From an uncultured Bacteroidia bacterium (GTDB taxonomy: Bacteria; Bacteroidota; Bacteroidia; Bacteroidales; UBA932): a DNA stretch of 60,515 bases. The position numbers and the translations under genes were made by a program. A model generated the notes under the pieces. That model was not told the origin of the DNA, did not search any database, and saw only the letters and a program-made list of their open reading frames with translations. Position 1 is the stretch's first letter. Each line of letters opens with the position of its first letter. Shown one piece after another: positions 35,098 to 44,666 of the stretch. The DNA is taken from contig CADAXR010000013.1 of NCBI GenBank assembly GCA_902791945.1, positions 1-60,515 of the forward strand, given 5' to 3'.

Positions 35098-36135
35098 ATG
35101 GGAAAAGTAACGATTAAAGACGTCGCCCGCGCTTCGGGCGTTTCAAAAGGGACGGTGGACCGCGTGCTTCACGGCCGCGACGGCGTTTCCGCCAAAAGCC
35201 GTGAAAAAATCCTCAAAGTCATCGACGAGCTCGGCTTCGAGCCCAATGTCTATGCGTCACTGCTTGCATCCCACAAAAGCAGGAGCGTTGCCGTCATCCT
35301 TCCGGAGTTCACCCCCGGCGAGTTCTGGGAGCTCTATGAAGCCGGTATCGAGAGGGCCGTCAAGACTGTGTCCCCCCTCAACATAGAGGTTGTCCGCGAA
35401 TCCTACAACCAGTATGAACTGGAGTCCTTCCGCGCCGCTTGCAGAAGGGCCATGAAGAATAACCCTGCCGGAGTGGTGATAGCCCCGCTTTTCAAGGCGG
35501 AGACGTCCCTTTTCACCGCGGAGCTCCGCGAAAAGGGCATCCCCTACGTCTTCGTGGACACAAAGATAGAAGAAGACGGCTACCTTTCCTCCTACGGGAT
35601 GCCGATGTACCGCAGCGGGTACCTATGCGCCGACATCCTCAATTTCTGCAAACCCTGCAACGAGATACTCGTAGTCCGTATAGAAAGGGACAAGCACCGC
35701 CAGTCCGACCCTACGGTCGGCCGGCGCGAGGGATTCCGCGACTTCATTGCCGAGAACGCCCCTGAATGTACTGTCCACAATGTGTTTATAGACCCGAAGG
35801 ATCCGGAAGACGTGGCCCGGCGCCTCGGTGCGTTCTTCAGCGAGCACCCAGGCGTCCGTCACATCGCTACCTTCAACTCCAGGATCCACCTTATAGTCCC
35901 GTTCCTTGAGAAATCCGGCATCAAAGATTTAGCCGTGGTCGGATTCGACAATCTCCCGGCAAACATCGAGGCTCTCCGCAAAGGCCTCGTCCGGGTTCTC
36001 ATCACCCAGCACCCCGATGAGCAGGCCGCCTGCGCCATCCGGGACCTCTCTGAATATATAGTATTGAAAAAAGCCCCCGCAAAAAGGGACAATTTCGTCC
36101 ACATGGACATCCTGACAAGATATAACGCAGACTAG
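35098..36135 (+). CDS. LacI-family transcriptional regulator of the uronate locus
   Basis: A 345-residue regulator. Residues about 4-25 (VTIKDVARASGVSKGTVDRV) are the LacI helix-turn-helix; the hinge and a periplasmic-binding-protein-like sensor domain follow (RSVAVILPEF onward). The palindromic sites A-D contain a central CG-rich palindrome as LacI-type operators do. The inducer is probably KDG or another uronate intermediate (inference). Control by a LacI-type protein instead of a hybrid two-component sensor, which is common in Bacteroides pectin loci, is notable; no such sensor is in the window. Confidence 0.9.
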   Translation: MGKVTIKDVARASGVSKGTVDRVLHGRDGVSAKSREKILKVIDELGFEPNVYASLLASHKSRSVAVILPEFTPGEFWELYEAGIERAVKTVSPLNIEVVRESYNQYELESFRAACRRAMKNNPAGVVIAPLFKAETSLFTAELREKGIPYVFVDTKIEEDGYLSSYGMPMYRSGYLCADILNFCKPCNEILVVRIERDKHRQSDPTVGRREGFRDFIAENAPECTVHNVFIDPKDPEDVARRLGAFFSEHPGVRHIATFNSRIHLIVPFLEKSGIKDLAVVGFDNLPANIEALRKGLVRVLITQHPDEQAACAIRDLSEYIVLKKAPAKRDNFVHMDILTRYNAD

Positions 36136-36139
36136 AACT

Positions 36140-36649
36140 ATGGCAACCCTTACGCTCCAACACGAAAAGTACACCTTCTCGGCCCTCAGGACCTACCTCG
36201 CAGCCCTCGCATTCATCGCCGGCAACATCGTGGTGCCCCAGCTGTGCCACCTGATTCCGCGCGGAGGCCTGATATTCCTTCCTATCTATTTCTTCACCCT
36301 GGTCGCAACCTTCAAGTGCGGCTGGAAGGTGGGACTTCTGACCGCCGTACTTTCCCCGCTTGTCAACTGCGCATTCTTCGGGATGCCACCTGTGGCCTCG
36401 CTGCCCGCCATCCTCGTCAAGTCGACCGCTATCGTCGGCGCCGGCTGGTTCCTCTGCAGGAAAATGGGATTCTCCATCTGGTCCGTCCTTCTGACGGTGC
36501 TCGCCTATCAGGCCGTCGGTATGGCATTCGAGTTCATTATGACCCGCGACATCATGTACGCCCTCCAGGATGTCCGCATCGGATGGCCCGGGATGCTGAT
36601 CCAGGCCGTCGGAGGATTCCTTGTCCTTAAGCTTATAGAAAAGTGGTAG
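36140..36649 (+). CDS. Putative ECF transporter S component
   Basis: A 169-residue hydrophobic protein with about five to six membrane segments (YLAALAFIAGNIVVPQL; GLIFLPIYFFTLVATFKCGW; ASLPAILVKSTAIVGAGWFL). Size and the aromatic/glycine pattern fit the substrate-binding subunit of energy-coupling-factor importers. No ATPase or T-component genes lie nearby, so it would use a shared module. It begins four bases after the lacI-type gene and overlaps the FmdE-like gene by seven bases. Substrate unknown. Confidence 0.6.
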   Translation: MATLTLQHEKYTFSALRTYLAALAFIAGNIVVPQLCHLIPRGGLIFLPIYFFTLVATFKCGWKVGLLTAVLSPLVNCAFFGMPPVASLPAILVKSTAIVGAGWFLCRKMGFSIWSVLLTVLAYQAVGMAFEFIMTRDIMYALQDVRIGWPGMLIQAVGGFLVLKLIEKW

Positions 36650-37182
36650 GGGCTCTCGGGGCTTTTGACCTTCCCCTCGAGTGTTACGCCGCAGACGTCC
36701 GTGAGATAGCGGCGGAGACTGTGGCGCGTTTCGGCGCCCGCGAATGGCGCCTTGTCGTCCTCACCAATGAAATCCATGGTCATCTCGGCATCTACTCCAC
36801 CCTTGGCGCCAAGATGGGCCTGAGAGCAAAGGAGTTATTTGAAGCCGAAGGGCTTAAAGAGCATATTGCGGTAGTGTCTTTCGCCGGGACAGAGCCGCCT
36901 GTGAGCTGCTTCGGCGACGGCCTTCAGGTCGGCACCGGCGCGACAGTCGGACACGGTCTTTTCTCTGTCTCCGAAGAGCCTCTGAAGCGTCCCGAGGCTC
37001 TGTTTTCCTGTGACGGCAAATCTTTGTCCCTCAGGCTTAAGCCTGAATACGAAACGAGAATCCGCGAAGACATCGCTTCAGCGGTTTCCCGCTTCGGCCA
37101 CTCGCCGGCCTACTGGCAGGAGGTCCGTTCTCTCGCAATCCGCTATTGGTCCACATGGGACCGCCGTGAGATCTTCCGCTGA
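36643..37182 (+). CDS. FmdE-like protein
   Basis: A 179-residue protein with a GTG start that overlaps the upstream stop. NEIHGHLGIYSTLGAKMGLRAKELF and GDGLQVGTGATVGHG follow the pattern of the FmdE family (formylmethanofuran dehydrogenase subunit E-like). The usual Cys-Pro-Gly after HGH is replaced by Gly-Ile-Tyr, so the metal site is altered. A formylmethanofuran enzyme is not expected here; these domains are also found with cofactor or metal transport genes. Tight coupling to the S component suggests they serve the same ligand. Confidence 0.65.
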   Translation: MVGALGAFDLPLECYAADVREIAAETVARFGAREWRLVVLTNEIHGHLGIYSTLGAKMGLRAKELFEAEGLKEHIAVVSFAGTEPPVSCFGDGLQVGTGATVGHGLFSVSEEPLKRPEALFSCDGKSLSLRLKPEYETRIREDIASAVSRFGHSPAYWQEVRSLAIRYWSTWDRREIFR

Positions 37183-37232
37183 TTCCCCGTTTCACTCCAG
37201 GCCGCGGGCTTTTTTATTTCCTGTATTATAAC

Positions 37233-37240
37233 TATATTTG
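37233..37240 (+). promoter_or_regulatory. -7 promoter box (TATATTTG) of secA
   Basis: Ends six bases before the secA ATG at 37247; the transcript would begin at or beside the start codon. Confidence 0.65.
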
Positions 37241-37246
37241 CAGGCT

Positions 37247-40200
37247 ATGGCACTTTCAGATATATTGAGAAAAATCTTTGGTTCGAAGTCGGACCGGGAT
37301 ATGAAACAGATAAGGCCGATCCTGGACAGGGTCCTGGCCGCTTACGAAGAGATTGACAAACTGTCCAACGATGAGCTTCGCGCCCGCACTGACGATGTCA
37401 GGAGGCGGATTTTCGAAGTGGAAAAGCCGTTCGAGGACAGGATTGAGGAGATCAAGGCCGAGCTCGAGAAGGACATCCCCGTCGAGCAGAAGGAAGATCT
37501 TGCGACGGAGTCCGACAAGCTAGTCAAGGATGAGGACGAGGCCATCGAGAAGGTCCTGGACGAGGTCCTTCCCGAGGCGTTCGCAATCATGAAATCTACG
37601 GCGCGCCGCTTCAAGGAAAGCCCCGAGGTGGTGGTCACCGCGACCCCCTTCGACGGACTTCTCGCGACGAGCCACGATTTCGTCCGCGTCGAGGGCGACA
37701 AGGCCGTCTGGCAGAACCACTGGCTCGCCGGCGGCAACGAGATCACATGGGACATGGTCCACTACGACGTCCAGCTGATCGGCGGTATCGTCCTCAACGG
37801 CAGCATCAAGAGCAACAAGGAGCAGAGGGGCTGCATCGCCGAGATGGCGACCGGCGAGGGAAAGACCCTCGTCGCGACGCTCCCTGTCTTCCTCAACGCC
37901 CTCGCAGGCAAGGGAGTCCACGTGGTCACGGTCAACGACTACCTCTCCAAGCGTGACTCCGAGTGGATGGGGCCGCTTTACATGTTCCACGGCCTAAGCG
38001 TGGACTGCATCGACAAGCACCAGCCCAACTCCGACGCCCGCAAGAAGGCCTACAACTGCGACATCACCTTCGGTACCAACAACGAGTTCGGCTTCGACTA
38101 CCTCCGTGACAACATGGCGATCAACATGTCCGACCTCGTCCAGAGGAAGCACCATTACGCCATAGTCGACGAGGTCGACTCCGTCCTCATCGACGACGCC
38201 CGTACCCCTCTCATCATCTCCGGTCCTATGCAGAAAGCTTCCGGAGACGAGCAGTTCATGGAGTTCCGCCCCTACGTGGAGAACCTCTACACCAGGCAGC
38301 GCTCCCTCGTCACGACTACCCTCAACGAAGCCAAAAAGCTGATCGCTGCAGGCGACGAGGCCGAAGGAGGCAAACTCCTCCTCCGCTGCCACAAGGGCCT
38401 TCCCAAGTACCAGCCCCTCATCAAGTTCCTCTCCGAGCAGGGCATGAAGCAGCTTCTCCAGAAGGCTGAGAACTACTACATGCAGGACAACGAAAGGGAG
38501 ATGCACATCGTCACCGACGATCTCTTCTTCGTCATCAACGAAATCCAGAATTCCGTCGAGATGACCGACAAGGGCCACGACGTCCTTGCCAACGCCGTCT
38601 CCGATCCGGAGTTCTTCGTCCTCCCGGACGTCGGCGCCGCAATCGCCGAGATCCAGAACAGGGGAGGCCTCTCCGTGGCCGAGCGCCAGGAGCTCAAGGA
38701 CAAGCTGATGGAGGACTTCGCCCTCAAGAGCGAGAGGGTCCACACCGTCAACCAGCTCCTCAAGGCCTACGCGATGTTCACCAAGGACATCGACTACATC
38801 ATCGTCGACAACAAGATCAAGATCGTCGATGAATCCACGGGCCGTGTGATGGAGGGCCGCCGCTGGAGCGACGGTCTCCACCAGGCTGTCGAAGCCAAGG
38901 AGAACGTAAAGGTTGAGGCTGCTACCCAGACATTTGCGACCGTTACCCTCCAGAACTACTTCAGGATGTACCACAAGCTCGCCGGTATGACCGGTACGGC
39001 AGAGACGGAGGCGGGCGAGTTCTGGAGCATCTACAAGCTCGACGTCGTCGTCATCCCGACCAACCGTCCCGTCATCCGCGACGACCAGGACGACATCATC
39101 TATAAGACCAAGAAGGCGAAATACGCCGCCGTCATCGACCGCGTGGTCGAGCTCTCCGACGCCGGCAGGCCGGTCCTCGTCGGTACGACCGACGTCGAGA
39201 CCTCCGAACTCCTCGCCAGGATGATGAGGATAAGGGGTCTTCACCCCAACGTCCTCAACGCCAAGGAGCACGCCCGTGAGGCCGAAATCGTCGCCCAGGC
39301 CGGACACCCCGGCAAGGTCACGATTGCGACCAACATGGCCGGCCGTGGTACCGATATCAAGCTTACCCCTGAAGTCAAGGAGGCCGGCGGTCTCGCCATC
39401 ATAGGCACGACCCGCCACGACAGCCGCCGTGTTGACCGTCAGCTCCGCGGCCGTGCCGGCCGTCAGGGAGACCCCGGTTCATCGACCTTCTACATATCCC
39501 TCGAAGACGATCTTATGCGTAAGTTCGGCTCCGAGCGTATCGCCGGCATGGTTGACAAGCTCGGCATGAAGGACGACGAGGCCCTCGTGAGCGGCATGCT
39601 TTCAAAGTCCATCGAGAACGCCCAGAAGAAAGTAGAGGAGAACCACTTCGGCGTCCGCAAGCGCCTCCTCGAGTACGACGACGTGATGAACTACCAGAGG
39701 GAAGCCATCTACAGCCGCCGCCGCAACGCCCTTTCCGGCGAAAGGATAGAGATCGACGTACGCAACATGATGTCGGACACCGCCGAGATCCTCGCCTCCC
39801 GCTGCGAGCAGTTCGACTTCGCCTCCTTCGAGGAGTACGTCATGGCCCAGCTTTCCATCGACCTCGGGTTCGACGAGGAGTTCTTCAACGGGGCAAGGCC
39901 TGCACAGGTGGCCGAAAAGCTCGTTGAGCACATGAAGGAGGTCTACACGCGCAGGATGGACACTATGGTTACGAAAGTCTATCCATTCATCAAGCAGGTC
40001 TTCGAAAAACAGGGCTCGATGTACCAGAACATCGCCATCCCCATCACCGACGGCCGCAAGATGCTCCAGCTTTCCGTCAACCTTGAAAAAGCCTACAATT
40101 CAGAGGGCCGCGAGCTCGCCAAGAGCCTGTCCCGCAGCATCATCCTCTACCAGATAGACGACCACTGGAAGCAGCACCTCCGCGACATGGACGACCTTCG

Positions 40201-40546
40201 CCAGAGCGTCCAGAACGCAGCCTACGAGCAGAAGGATCCTCTCGTGATCTACAAGCTCGAGAGCTACAACCTCTTCGCCCAGATGCTCGAGGACCTCAAC
40301 AAGGACGTCCTCTCCTTCCTCCTCAGGGCATTCATCCCTCTGCGCGACCGCAACGAGGCGCCCCAGAGGGCCCAGCAGCGCCGGACCGACATGTCCCAGA
40401 TGAAGACCAACGATCCTTCCCAGCTCTCCACCAACGGCGAGCAGAAGGCCCGCACCCCCGTCCACGTGGACAAGCACGTCGGCCGCAACGACCCCTGCCC
40501 CTGCGGCTCCGGTCTCAAATACAAAAACTGCCACGGCAAGCAATAA
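37247..40546 (+). CDS. secA: Protein translocase ATPase SecA
   Basis: A 1099-residue motor of the Sec pathway. [18 protein letters not shown] (Walker A, about 200), [19 protein letters not shown] (Walker B region, about 308), GTDIKL and [15 protein letters not shown] (motor domain 2) and a C-terminal zinc hook [13 protein letters not shown] are all present. Length is as in other Bacteroidales, with insertions relative to E. coli (901). Start at [11 protein letters not shown], chosen because the -7 box ends six bases before it. Confidence 0.97.
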   Translation: MALSDILRKIFGSKSDRDMKQIRPILDRVLAAYEEIDKLSNDELRARTDDVRRRIFEVEKPFEDRIEEIKAELEKDIPVEQKEDLATESDKLVKDEDEAIEKVLDEVLPEAFAIMKSTARRFKESPEVVVTATPFDGLLATSHDFVRVEGDKAVWQNHWLAGGNEITWDMVHYDVQLIGGIVLNGSIKSNKEQRGCIAEMATGEGKTLVATLPVFLNALAGKGVHVVTVNDYLSKRDSEWMGPLYMFHGLSVDCIDKHQPNSDARKKAYNCDITFGTNNEFGFDYLRDNMAINMSDLVQRKHHYAIVDEVDSVLIDDARTPLIISGPMQKASGDEQFMEFRPYVENLYTRQRSLVTTTLNEAKKLIAAGDEAEGGKLLLRCHKGLPKYQPLIKFLSEQGMKQLLQKAENYYMQDNEREMHIVTDDLFFVINEIQNSVEMTDKGHDVLANAVSDPEFFVLPDVGAAIAEIQNRGGLSVAERQELKDKLMEDFALKSERVHTVNQLLKAYAMFTKDIDYIIVDNKIKIVDESTGRVMEGRRWSDGLHQAVEAKENVKVEAATQTFATVTLQNYFRMYHKLAGMTGTAETEAGEFWSIYKLDVVVIPTNRPVIRDDQDDIIYKTKKAKYAAVIDRVVELSDAGRPVLVGTTDVETSELLARMMRIRGLHPNVLNAKEHAREAEIVAQAGHPGKVTIATNMAGRGTDIKLTPEVKEAGGLAIIGTTRHDSRRVDRQLRGRAGRQGDPGSSTFYISLEDDLMRKFGSERIAGMVDKLGMKDDEALVSGMLSKSIENAQKKVEENHFGVRKRLLEYDDVMNYQREAIYSRRRNALSGERIEIDVRNMMSDTAEILASRCEQFDFASFEEYVMAQLSIDLGFDEEFFNGARPAQVAEKLVEHMKEVYTRRMDTMVTKVYPFIKQVFEKQGSMYQNIAIPITDGRKMLQLSVNLEKAYNSEGRELAKSLSRSIILYQIDDHWKQHLRDMDDLRQSVQNAAYEQKDPLVIYKLESYNLFAQMLEDLNKDVLSFLLRAFIPLRDRNEAPQRAQQRRTDMSQMKTNDPSQLSTNGEQKARTPVHVDKHVGRNDPCPCGSGLKYKNCHGKQ

Positions 40547-40568
40547 AAGCGGATAGAAATTTAATTAT

Positions 40569-40982
40569 ATGAGTAGAATAGTAATGGAACAGACAGTCAA
40601 TGTGAACGAGGTCAGCAGGATTTCTGCCGGGACCGTTATCAAGGGTGAGATCACCTCTCCCAACGACATCCGTATCGACGGCCGTTTCGACGGCCAGGTG
40701 TGCTCGAAGGGCAGGGTAGTGGTAGGCGAGAAAGCTGTCGTCAAGGGCGACATCATCTGCCAGAACGTCGACTTCTGGGGCTCGATGAAGGGCAACTTCT
40801 ACGTGAAGGACACCCTTTCGCTCAAGGCCGGATGCACAGTTGACGGCGACCTCCACGTCAAGAGGCTCTGCGTCGAACTCGACGCGAAGTTCAACGGCAA
40901 CTGCAAGATGATCACCGAGGGAGAGTTCGACAAACTTGTCGCTGGGATCACCGGTGCTCCGGCTCCCGCTCCTGAGAAATAG
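40569..40982 (+). CDS. Bactofilin-type cytoskeletal protein
   Basis: A 137-residue polymer-forming protein. Repeats of a short beta-helix turn are visible (GTVIKGEITSPNDIRIDGRFDG, GRVVVGEKAVVKGDI, DTLSLKAGCTVDGDL). Disordered Pro/Ala tail (APAPAPEK). Such proteins form membrane-associated filaments that help cell shape or envelope assembly. Starts 22 bases after secA and probably shares its transcript. Confidence 0.88.
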   Translation: MSRIVMEQTVNVNEVSRISAGTVIKGEITSPNDIRIDGRFDGQVCSKGRVVVGEKAVVKGDIICQNVDFWGSMKGNFYVKDTLSLKAGCTVDGDLHVKRLCVELDAKFNGNCKMITEGEFDKLVAGITGAPAPAPEK

Positions 40983-40984
40983 AA

Positions 40985-42358
40985 TTATTCGTTGAGGCTG
41001 GATGCCGCGCTACGGCCGGCAAGCCATCCTGTCGAGAATGCGCAATGGAGGTTGTAACCTCCCGTGTCGGCATCAACGTCGAGCAGTTCGCCTGCAAAGT
41101 AGAGTCCGGGAATCTTCCTGGACTCTAATGTTTTTGCGACGACCTCGTCGGAAGAGATGCCGCCTGCGGTCACTACGGCCCTTTCGTAGCCTACGTATCC
41201 GGCGATGTCCATCTTCCAGTCCTTGAGCATCCCGGCGAGGCTGTCAACGCTTACCGAAGGATTGTCTCCGAGGAAGGCGAGGGTGAGCTCCCACGGCATC
41301 AGCTTGCCGAGGAGGATGCGGAAAAGCTTCCTGAAGGAAGCGCCGCGGCTGCGGGGATCGCGGACGATCTCCTCCCAGCGGCCGTGGATGTCTTCATCCA
41401 GCTTTTCGAGCTCCACCGAGGGCTTGAGGTCTATCTTGACGCTGACCTTGCCGCCGCGGATAAGGGCCTTGACAGCGTCGCGGCTCACGGCAAAGCCGAG
41501 GGGGCCCTCGAGGCCGCCGTCAGTGAATTCTATGTCGCCGAACTCCTCGTGGGAGAGCGAACCGTCGATGAAAAGGGAGAGGCGGACATTGTCCAGGTTG
41601 TTGCCGTTGAAGAGTTCTCCCTTTTGGGAGAGGGGAGTGCGTCTTTCGATATATCCTGTAAGATCGGTCTCCTTGTATCCCGCGGGTACGAGGGCGGTGA
41701 GCGAAGGGGAAAGCTCGGTGTGGGCAATGCCGAGGCTTTCAGCAAAGCGGTAGCCGTCGCCGTCGGAGCCTGTCCAGGGGTAGGAGAGTCCGCCGGTCGC
41801 GAGGATAAGCCTGTTGGAGGCGAAGCTGACCTGCTCGGTCGTCGTTTCCGTCCTCACGGGGCCGGGTTTCCTGCCGAATTCCTTTACGGTCGTCTGCGTG
41901 CAGGCGAGGCGGAATATTTTGCCGTTGTATTCTATGGAATCTACCTTGCAGCCGGAGACTATCTTGACGCCGGCGATTGTCGCGGCGCGCCTGAGGGCGT
42001 CGACGACGTCGCCTGAAAGATGCGAGGCAGGGAAGGCCCTGTCTCCCCGCTCAACCACGCTGGGCATGCCGTTGGCCTTCAGGAGGGCTATGATATCATC
42101 GGGGGTAAGCGAGTGCCAGGCCGGGTCTACCAGCTGGCGGCCGGCCCTGATGTGGGCTGCAAACTCTTCCCAGGGCTTCACGTTGGTGAAATTGCACCGT
42201 CCTTTGCCGGTCACCATAATCTTGCGGCCTATGTTCTGCTGCTTTTCAAGAATCGTCACTGTGCCGCCCACGGGCGAGCTTTCGAACTGCTTTGCAGCAC
42301 CAAGCGCGGCCAGCAGTCCGGCCGCACCGCCGCCTATTATTGTAATATCTGATTTCAT
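40985..42358 (-). CDS. NAD(P)/FAD-dependent oxidoreductase, HI0933/BaiN-like
   Basis: A 457-residue flavoprotein. DITIIGGGAAGLLAALGA is the FAD dinucleotide loop, ATGGLSYPWTGSDGDGY the second conserved stretch and GLYFAGELLDVDADTGGYNL the C-terminal FAD contact. The family is widespread and of uncertain substrate; some members act on bile acid or flavin-linked reductions. Start at MKSDITI, six bases behind a TATTTTTG box. Confidence 0.9.
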   Translation of the reverse strand: MKSDITIIGGGAAGLLAALGAAKQFESSPVGGTVTILEKQQNIGRKIMVTGKGRCNFTNVKPWEEFAAHIRAGRQLVDPAWHSLTPDDIIALLKANGMPSVVERGDRAFPASHLSGDVVDALRRAATIAGVKIVSGCKVDSIEYNGKIFRLACTQTTVKEFGRKPGPVRTETTTEQVSFASNRLILATGGLSYPWTGSDGDGYRFAESLGIAHTELSPSLTALVPAGYKETDLTGYIERRTPLSQKGELFNGNNLDNVRLSLFIDGSLSHEEFGDIEFTDGGLEGPLGFAVSRDAVKALIRGGKVSVKIDLKPSVELEKLDEDIHGRWEEIVRDPRSRGASFRKLFRILLGKLMPWELTLAFLGDNPSVSVDSLAGMLKDWKMDIAGYVGYERAVVTAGGISSDEVVAKTLESRKIPGLYFAGELLDVDADTGGYNLHCAFSTGWLAGRSAASSLNE

Positions 42359-42364
42359 AGCATA

Positions 42365-42372
42365 CAAAAATA
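42365..42372 (-). promoter_or_regulatory. -7 promoter box (TATTTTTG) of the BaiN-like gene
   Basis: Minus strand TATTTTTG ends six bases before the ATG at 42358, again the leaderless geometry. Confidence 0.6.
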
Positions 42373-42384
42373 CAAAAAAGTTAC

Positions 42385-42392
42385 TATATTTG
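42385..42392 (+). promoter_or_regulatory. -7 promoter box (TATATTTG) of tRNA-Thr
   Basis: TATATTTG, 26 bases before the mature tRNA 5' end. Confidence 0.65.
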
Positions 42393-42418
42393 CAGTCCCG
42401 TTTCAGAGAAAACGGTAC

Positions 42419-42494
42419 GCCACTTTAGCTCAGTCGGTAGAGCAGCGCATTCGTAACGCGCAGGTCGGGAGTCCGAGTCTCCCAAGTGGCTCCA
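42419..42494 (+). tRNA. tRNA-Thr (anticodon CGU)
   Basis: Acceptor stem GCCACTT / AAGTGGC is perfect; D arm GCTC...GAGC; anticodon loop TTCGTAA gives CGU (reads ACG); T arm with GGGAG...CTCCC around the loop; CCA is encoded. The base pair closing the anticodon loop is A-C instead of the usual A-U, a small oddity. The PCMD gene starts 14 bases after the CCA. Confidence 0.95.
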
Positions 42495-42508
42495 ACAACG
42501 GTTCAAAG

Positions 42509-43270
42509 ATGAAAAAGGCACTCACCGTCCTTATAGCCGCCATTTACGCTTTCAGCGCTTTCGCTCAGGGCGGCCCCCAGCTCTACAATCTCAATCTCGA
42601 TTCCTGGCATAAAGACAAGAAGACCTGGTATCCTTACGCCGCCGGCAAGTCATACCCCGAATGTACGTGGGACACTGCCAACAAGGCCCTCTCCATCCTC
42701 GGCCTCAACGGAGTGACCCCGGAGACGGAGCACGTCGCCATTCCCGGCGAAGGCAAGAAGGCCGCCAAGATCCAGAGCCAGAACTGCCTCTGGGCTTTTG
42801 TCTCCGGTGCGCTTTACACCGGCAACTTCCGCAAGATCGTCCGTTTCTCCGGCGCGGAGATGGACTGGGGAGTCCCCTTCGAGGGCCGTCCCAAGTCCCT
42901 GTCGGGCTACTACCACTATATCCCCGGCATAGTCAATTTCGCAAAGAAGCCCTACAATTATCTTAAAGGCAAGAGCGACATCGGCCACATCACCGTGACC
43001 CTCACCGACTGGCCCGAGCGTTACCTCATCGACTCCACCAAAGGCAACTGGGTCGACCTCGAGAACGACCCCCACGTCATCGCTTACGGCGAGCTCTTCA
43101 TCCGTCACTCCACTGACGGCTATGTCCGTTTCCGTGTACCCCTCGAGTATCGCAACGACAGGACCCCGAAATGGGTCATCATCGTCTGCACCCCCAGCGC
43201 CTATGGTGACTTCTTCACCGGCGCCGACGGCAGCGTCCTCTACGTGGACGAGATGCGTTTCAATTACTAA
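42509..43270 (+). CDS. PCMD-domain exported protein
   Basis: A 253-residue protein with signal peptide (MKKALTVLIAAIYAFSAFAQ) followed by a beta-sandwich of the PCMD type (putative carbohydrate metabolism domain): QLYNLNLDSWHKD, KAAKIQSQN, FEGRPKSLSGYYHY, VLYVDEMRFNY. Such proteins are exported in Bacteroidetes and often near surface glycoprotein genes; the ligand is unknown. No promoter separates it from the tRNA, so it is probably read from the tRNA promoter. Its stop overlaps the convergent mnmA stop. Confidence 0.8.
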   Translation: MKKALTVLIAAIYAFSAFAQGGPQLYNLNLDSWHKDKKTWYPYAAGKSYPECTWDTANKALSILGLNGVTPETEHVAIPGEGKKAAKIQSQNCLWAFVSGALYTGNFRKIVRFSGAEMDWGVPFEGRPKSLSGYYHYIPGIVNFAKKPYNYLKGKSDIGHITVTLTDWPERYLIDSTKGNWVDLENDPHVIAYGELFIRHSTDGYVRFRVPLEYRNDRTPKWVIIVCTPSAYGDFFTGADGSVLYVDEMRFNY

Positions 43271-44664
43271 GCGGAAATCACTCCGGATCCTATCATCTCT
43301 TCGCCTGTGTACCACACGGCGAACTGACCCGGCGTTATGCCTCTCTGGGGCTTGTCAAACAGGATATAAAGCCCTGACTCCCTCATGATCAGCGTCGCTC
43401 CCTGAAGACCCTGGCGGTAGCGTATGCGCACCCTGTGGCGGCGCACTTCGCCGGGTAGCATGCGCAGGTCTTCCCTCATAAGTACTATCTCGGACGGGTC
43501 TATGCGGAGGCAACGGCGGGAGAGGCCCTTGTGGGCGTGGCCCTCGCCGACGTACACCCTGTTGGCATCTATGTCAGTCCCAAGGACAAAGACAGGCTCC
43601 TTGTGGCCGCCTATGCCGAGTCCCTTGCGCTGCCCCACGGTGTAGAACTGCGCCCCTTCGTGGACTCCGATAATCTTTCCGAAAGGATTCTCCCTGAACC
43701 GCGTCTTTCGCACGTGCTTTTTGCCGCTGCGGTATGTCTCTTCGATAAACTGTATGTCCGAATAGTCGAAAGGCTGCGAAAGCCTGTCCAGTTCCTCGTC
43801 GGTAAGGGCAGCTACGGCATCCTCGCGGAAAGGCGATTCGCCGAGCGGCTCGCCGTCGGAGGTCAGCACGTTCTGCTGGAGGGTGAAGGGAGCCGTCATT
43901 GTGAACAAGGAATCCTCTTTCAGCAGTTCGCGTACCTTTTCCTCGCAGAAACGGTAGAGCGGATTGTAGGAGTAGTAGGCGTCAAAGACCTCGACGGTCT
44001 GCCCCTCGCGGCTTTCGAGTTTTTGTTTGAGGAAGGTCGGGAGGTCCACTTTGCCGACAAAGCAGATCCCCTGGGAATCCTTCTTGTCGGCGCAGGGAAG
44101 ATCCGCTTCCGCGGCGATGCGGCGCACTTCCTTCTTTGTCAGCTCGCCGATGGGGAAAACGGCCTTGGAAAGCTGCTCCTGCGAGAGACGGCAGAGGAAA
44201 TAGGACTGGTCCTTGTTGGGGTCGCAGCCTTCGAGAAGGCTGTAAAGGACCCGCCCGTCCGGAAGGGGAGTCTCCTTCCGGCGGCAGTAGTGCCCCGTCG
44301 CCACTGCGTCGGCGCCGAGTTTTTCCGCAGCCTTGAGGAAAGCGTCGAATTTGATCTCCTTGTTGCAGAGTACATCCGGGTTAGGGGTACGCCCTCTTGC
44401 GTATTCGTCGAACATATAGTCGACGACTTTCTGCCTGTATTCTTTGCTGAGGTCTATGAAATAGAAGGGTATTCCGATTTTTCGCGCCGTCATCTCCGCC
44501 ACGAAGCGGTCCTCTTCCCATTCGCAGTCGCCGTGAAGCGTCGCGTCCGCGTCATGCCAGTTCTGCATGAACATCCCGAATACGTCGTATCCCTGCTCCT
44601 TCAGAAGCAGTGCCGCTACCGCGGAGTCCACCCCGCCCGATAAACCTACGCAAATTTTACTCAA
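43267..44664 (-). CDS. mnmA: tRNA 2-thiouridylase MnmA with a large insertion
   Basis: A 465-residue enzyme thiolating U34 of tRNAs for Lys, Glu and Gln. PP-loop SGGVDS (9-14), catalytic Cys100 (PNPDVLCN) and Cys201 (GICFVGK) and the HEGAQFYTVGQRKGLGIGG segment are intact. It is about 100 residues longer than usual (about 360); the extra part, about 218-327, lies between FLKQKL and GKIIGVHEG, before the beta-barrel domain. It is charged and has no recognised fold. Last gene of the ABC-VanZ-amidase run. Confidence 0.92.
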   Translation of the reverse strand: MSKICVGLSGGVDSAVAALLLKEQGYDVFGMFMQNWHDADATLHGDCEWEEDRFVAEMTARKIGIPFYFIDLSKEYRQKVVDYMFDEYARGRTPNPDVLCNKEIKFDAFLKAAEKLGADAVATGHYCRRKETPLPDGRVLYSLLEGCDPNKDQSYFLCRLSQEQLSKAVFPIGELTKKEVRRIAAEADLPCADKKDSQGICFVGKVDLPTFLKQKLESREGQTVEVFDAYYSYNPLYRFCEEKVRELLKEDSLFTMTAPFTLQQNVLTSDGEPLGESPFREDAVAALTDEELDRLSQPFDYSDIQFIEETYRSGKKHVRKTRFRENPFGKIIGVHEGAQFYTVGQRKGLGIGGHKEPVFVLGTDIDANRVYVGEGHAHKGLSRRCLRIDPSEIVLMREDLRMLPGEVRRHRVRIRYRQGLQGATLIMRESGLYILFDKPQRGITPGQFAVWYTGEEMIGSGVISA

Positions 44665-44666
44665 AA

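Noticed and set aside
36643..37182. Formylmethanofuran dehydrogenase subunit
   Set aside because: No methanofuran pathway genes are near, and the Cys of the FmdE motif is missing; only family resemblance is claimed.
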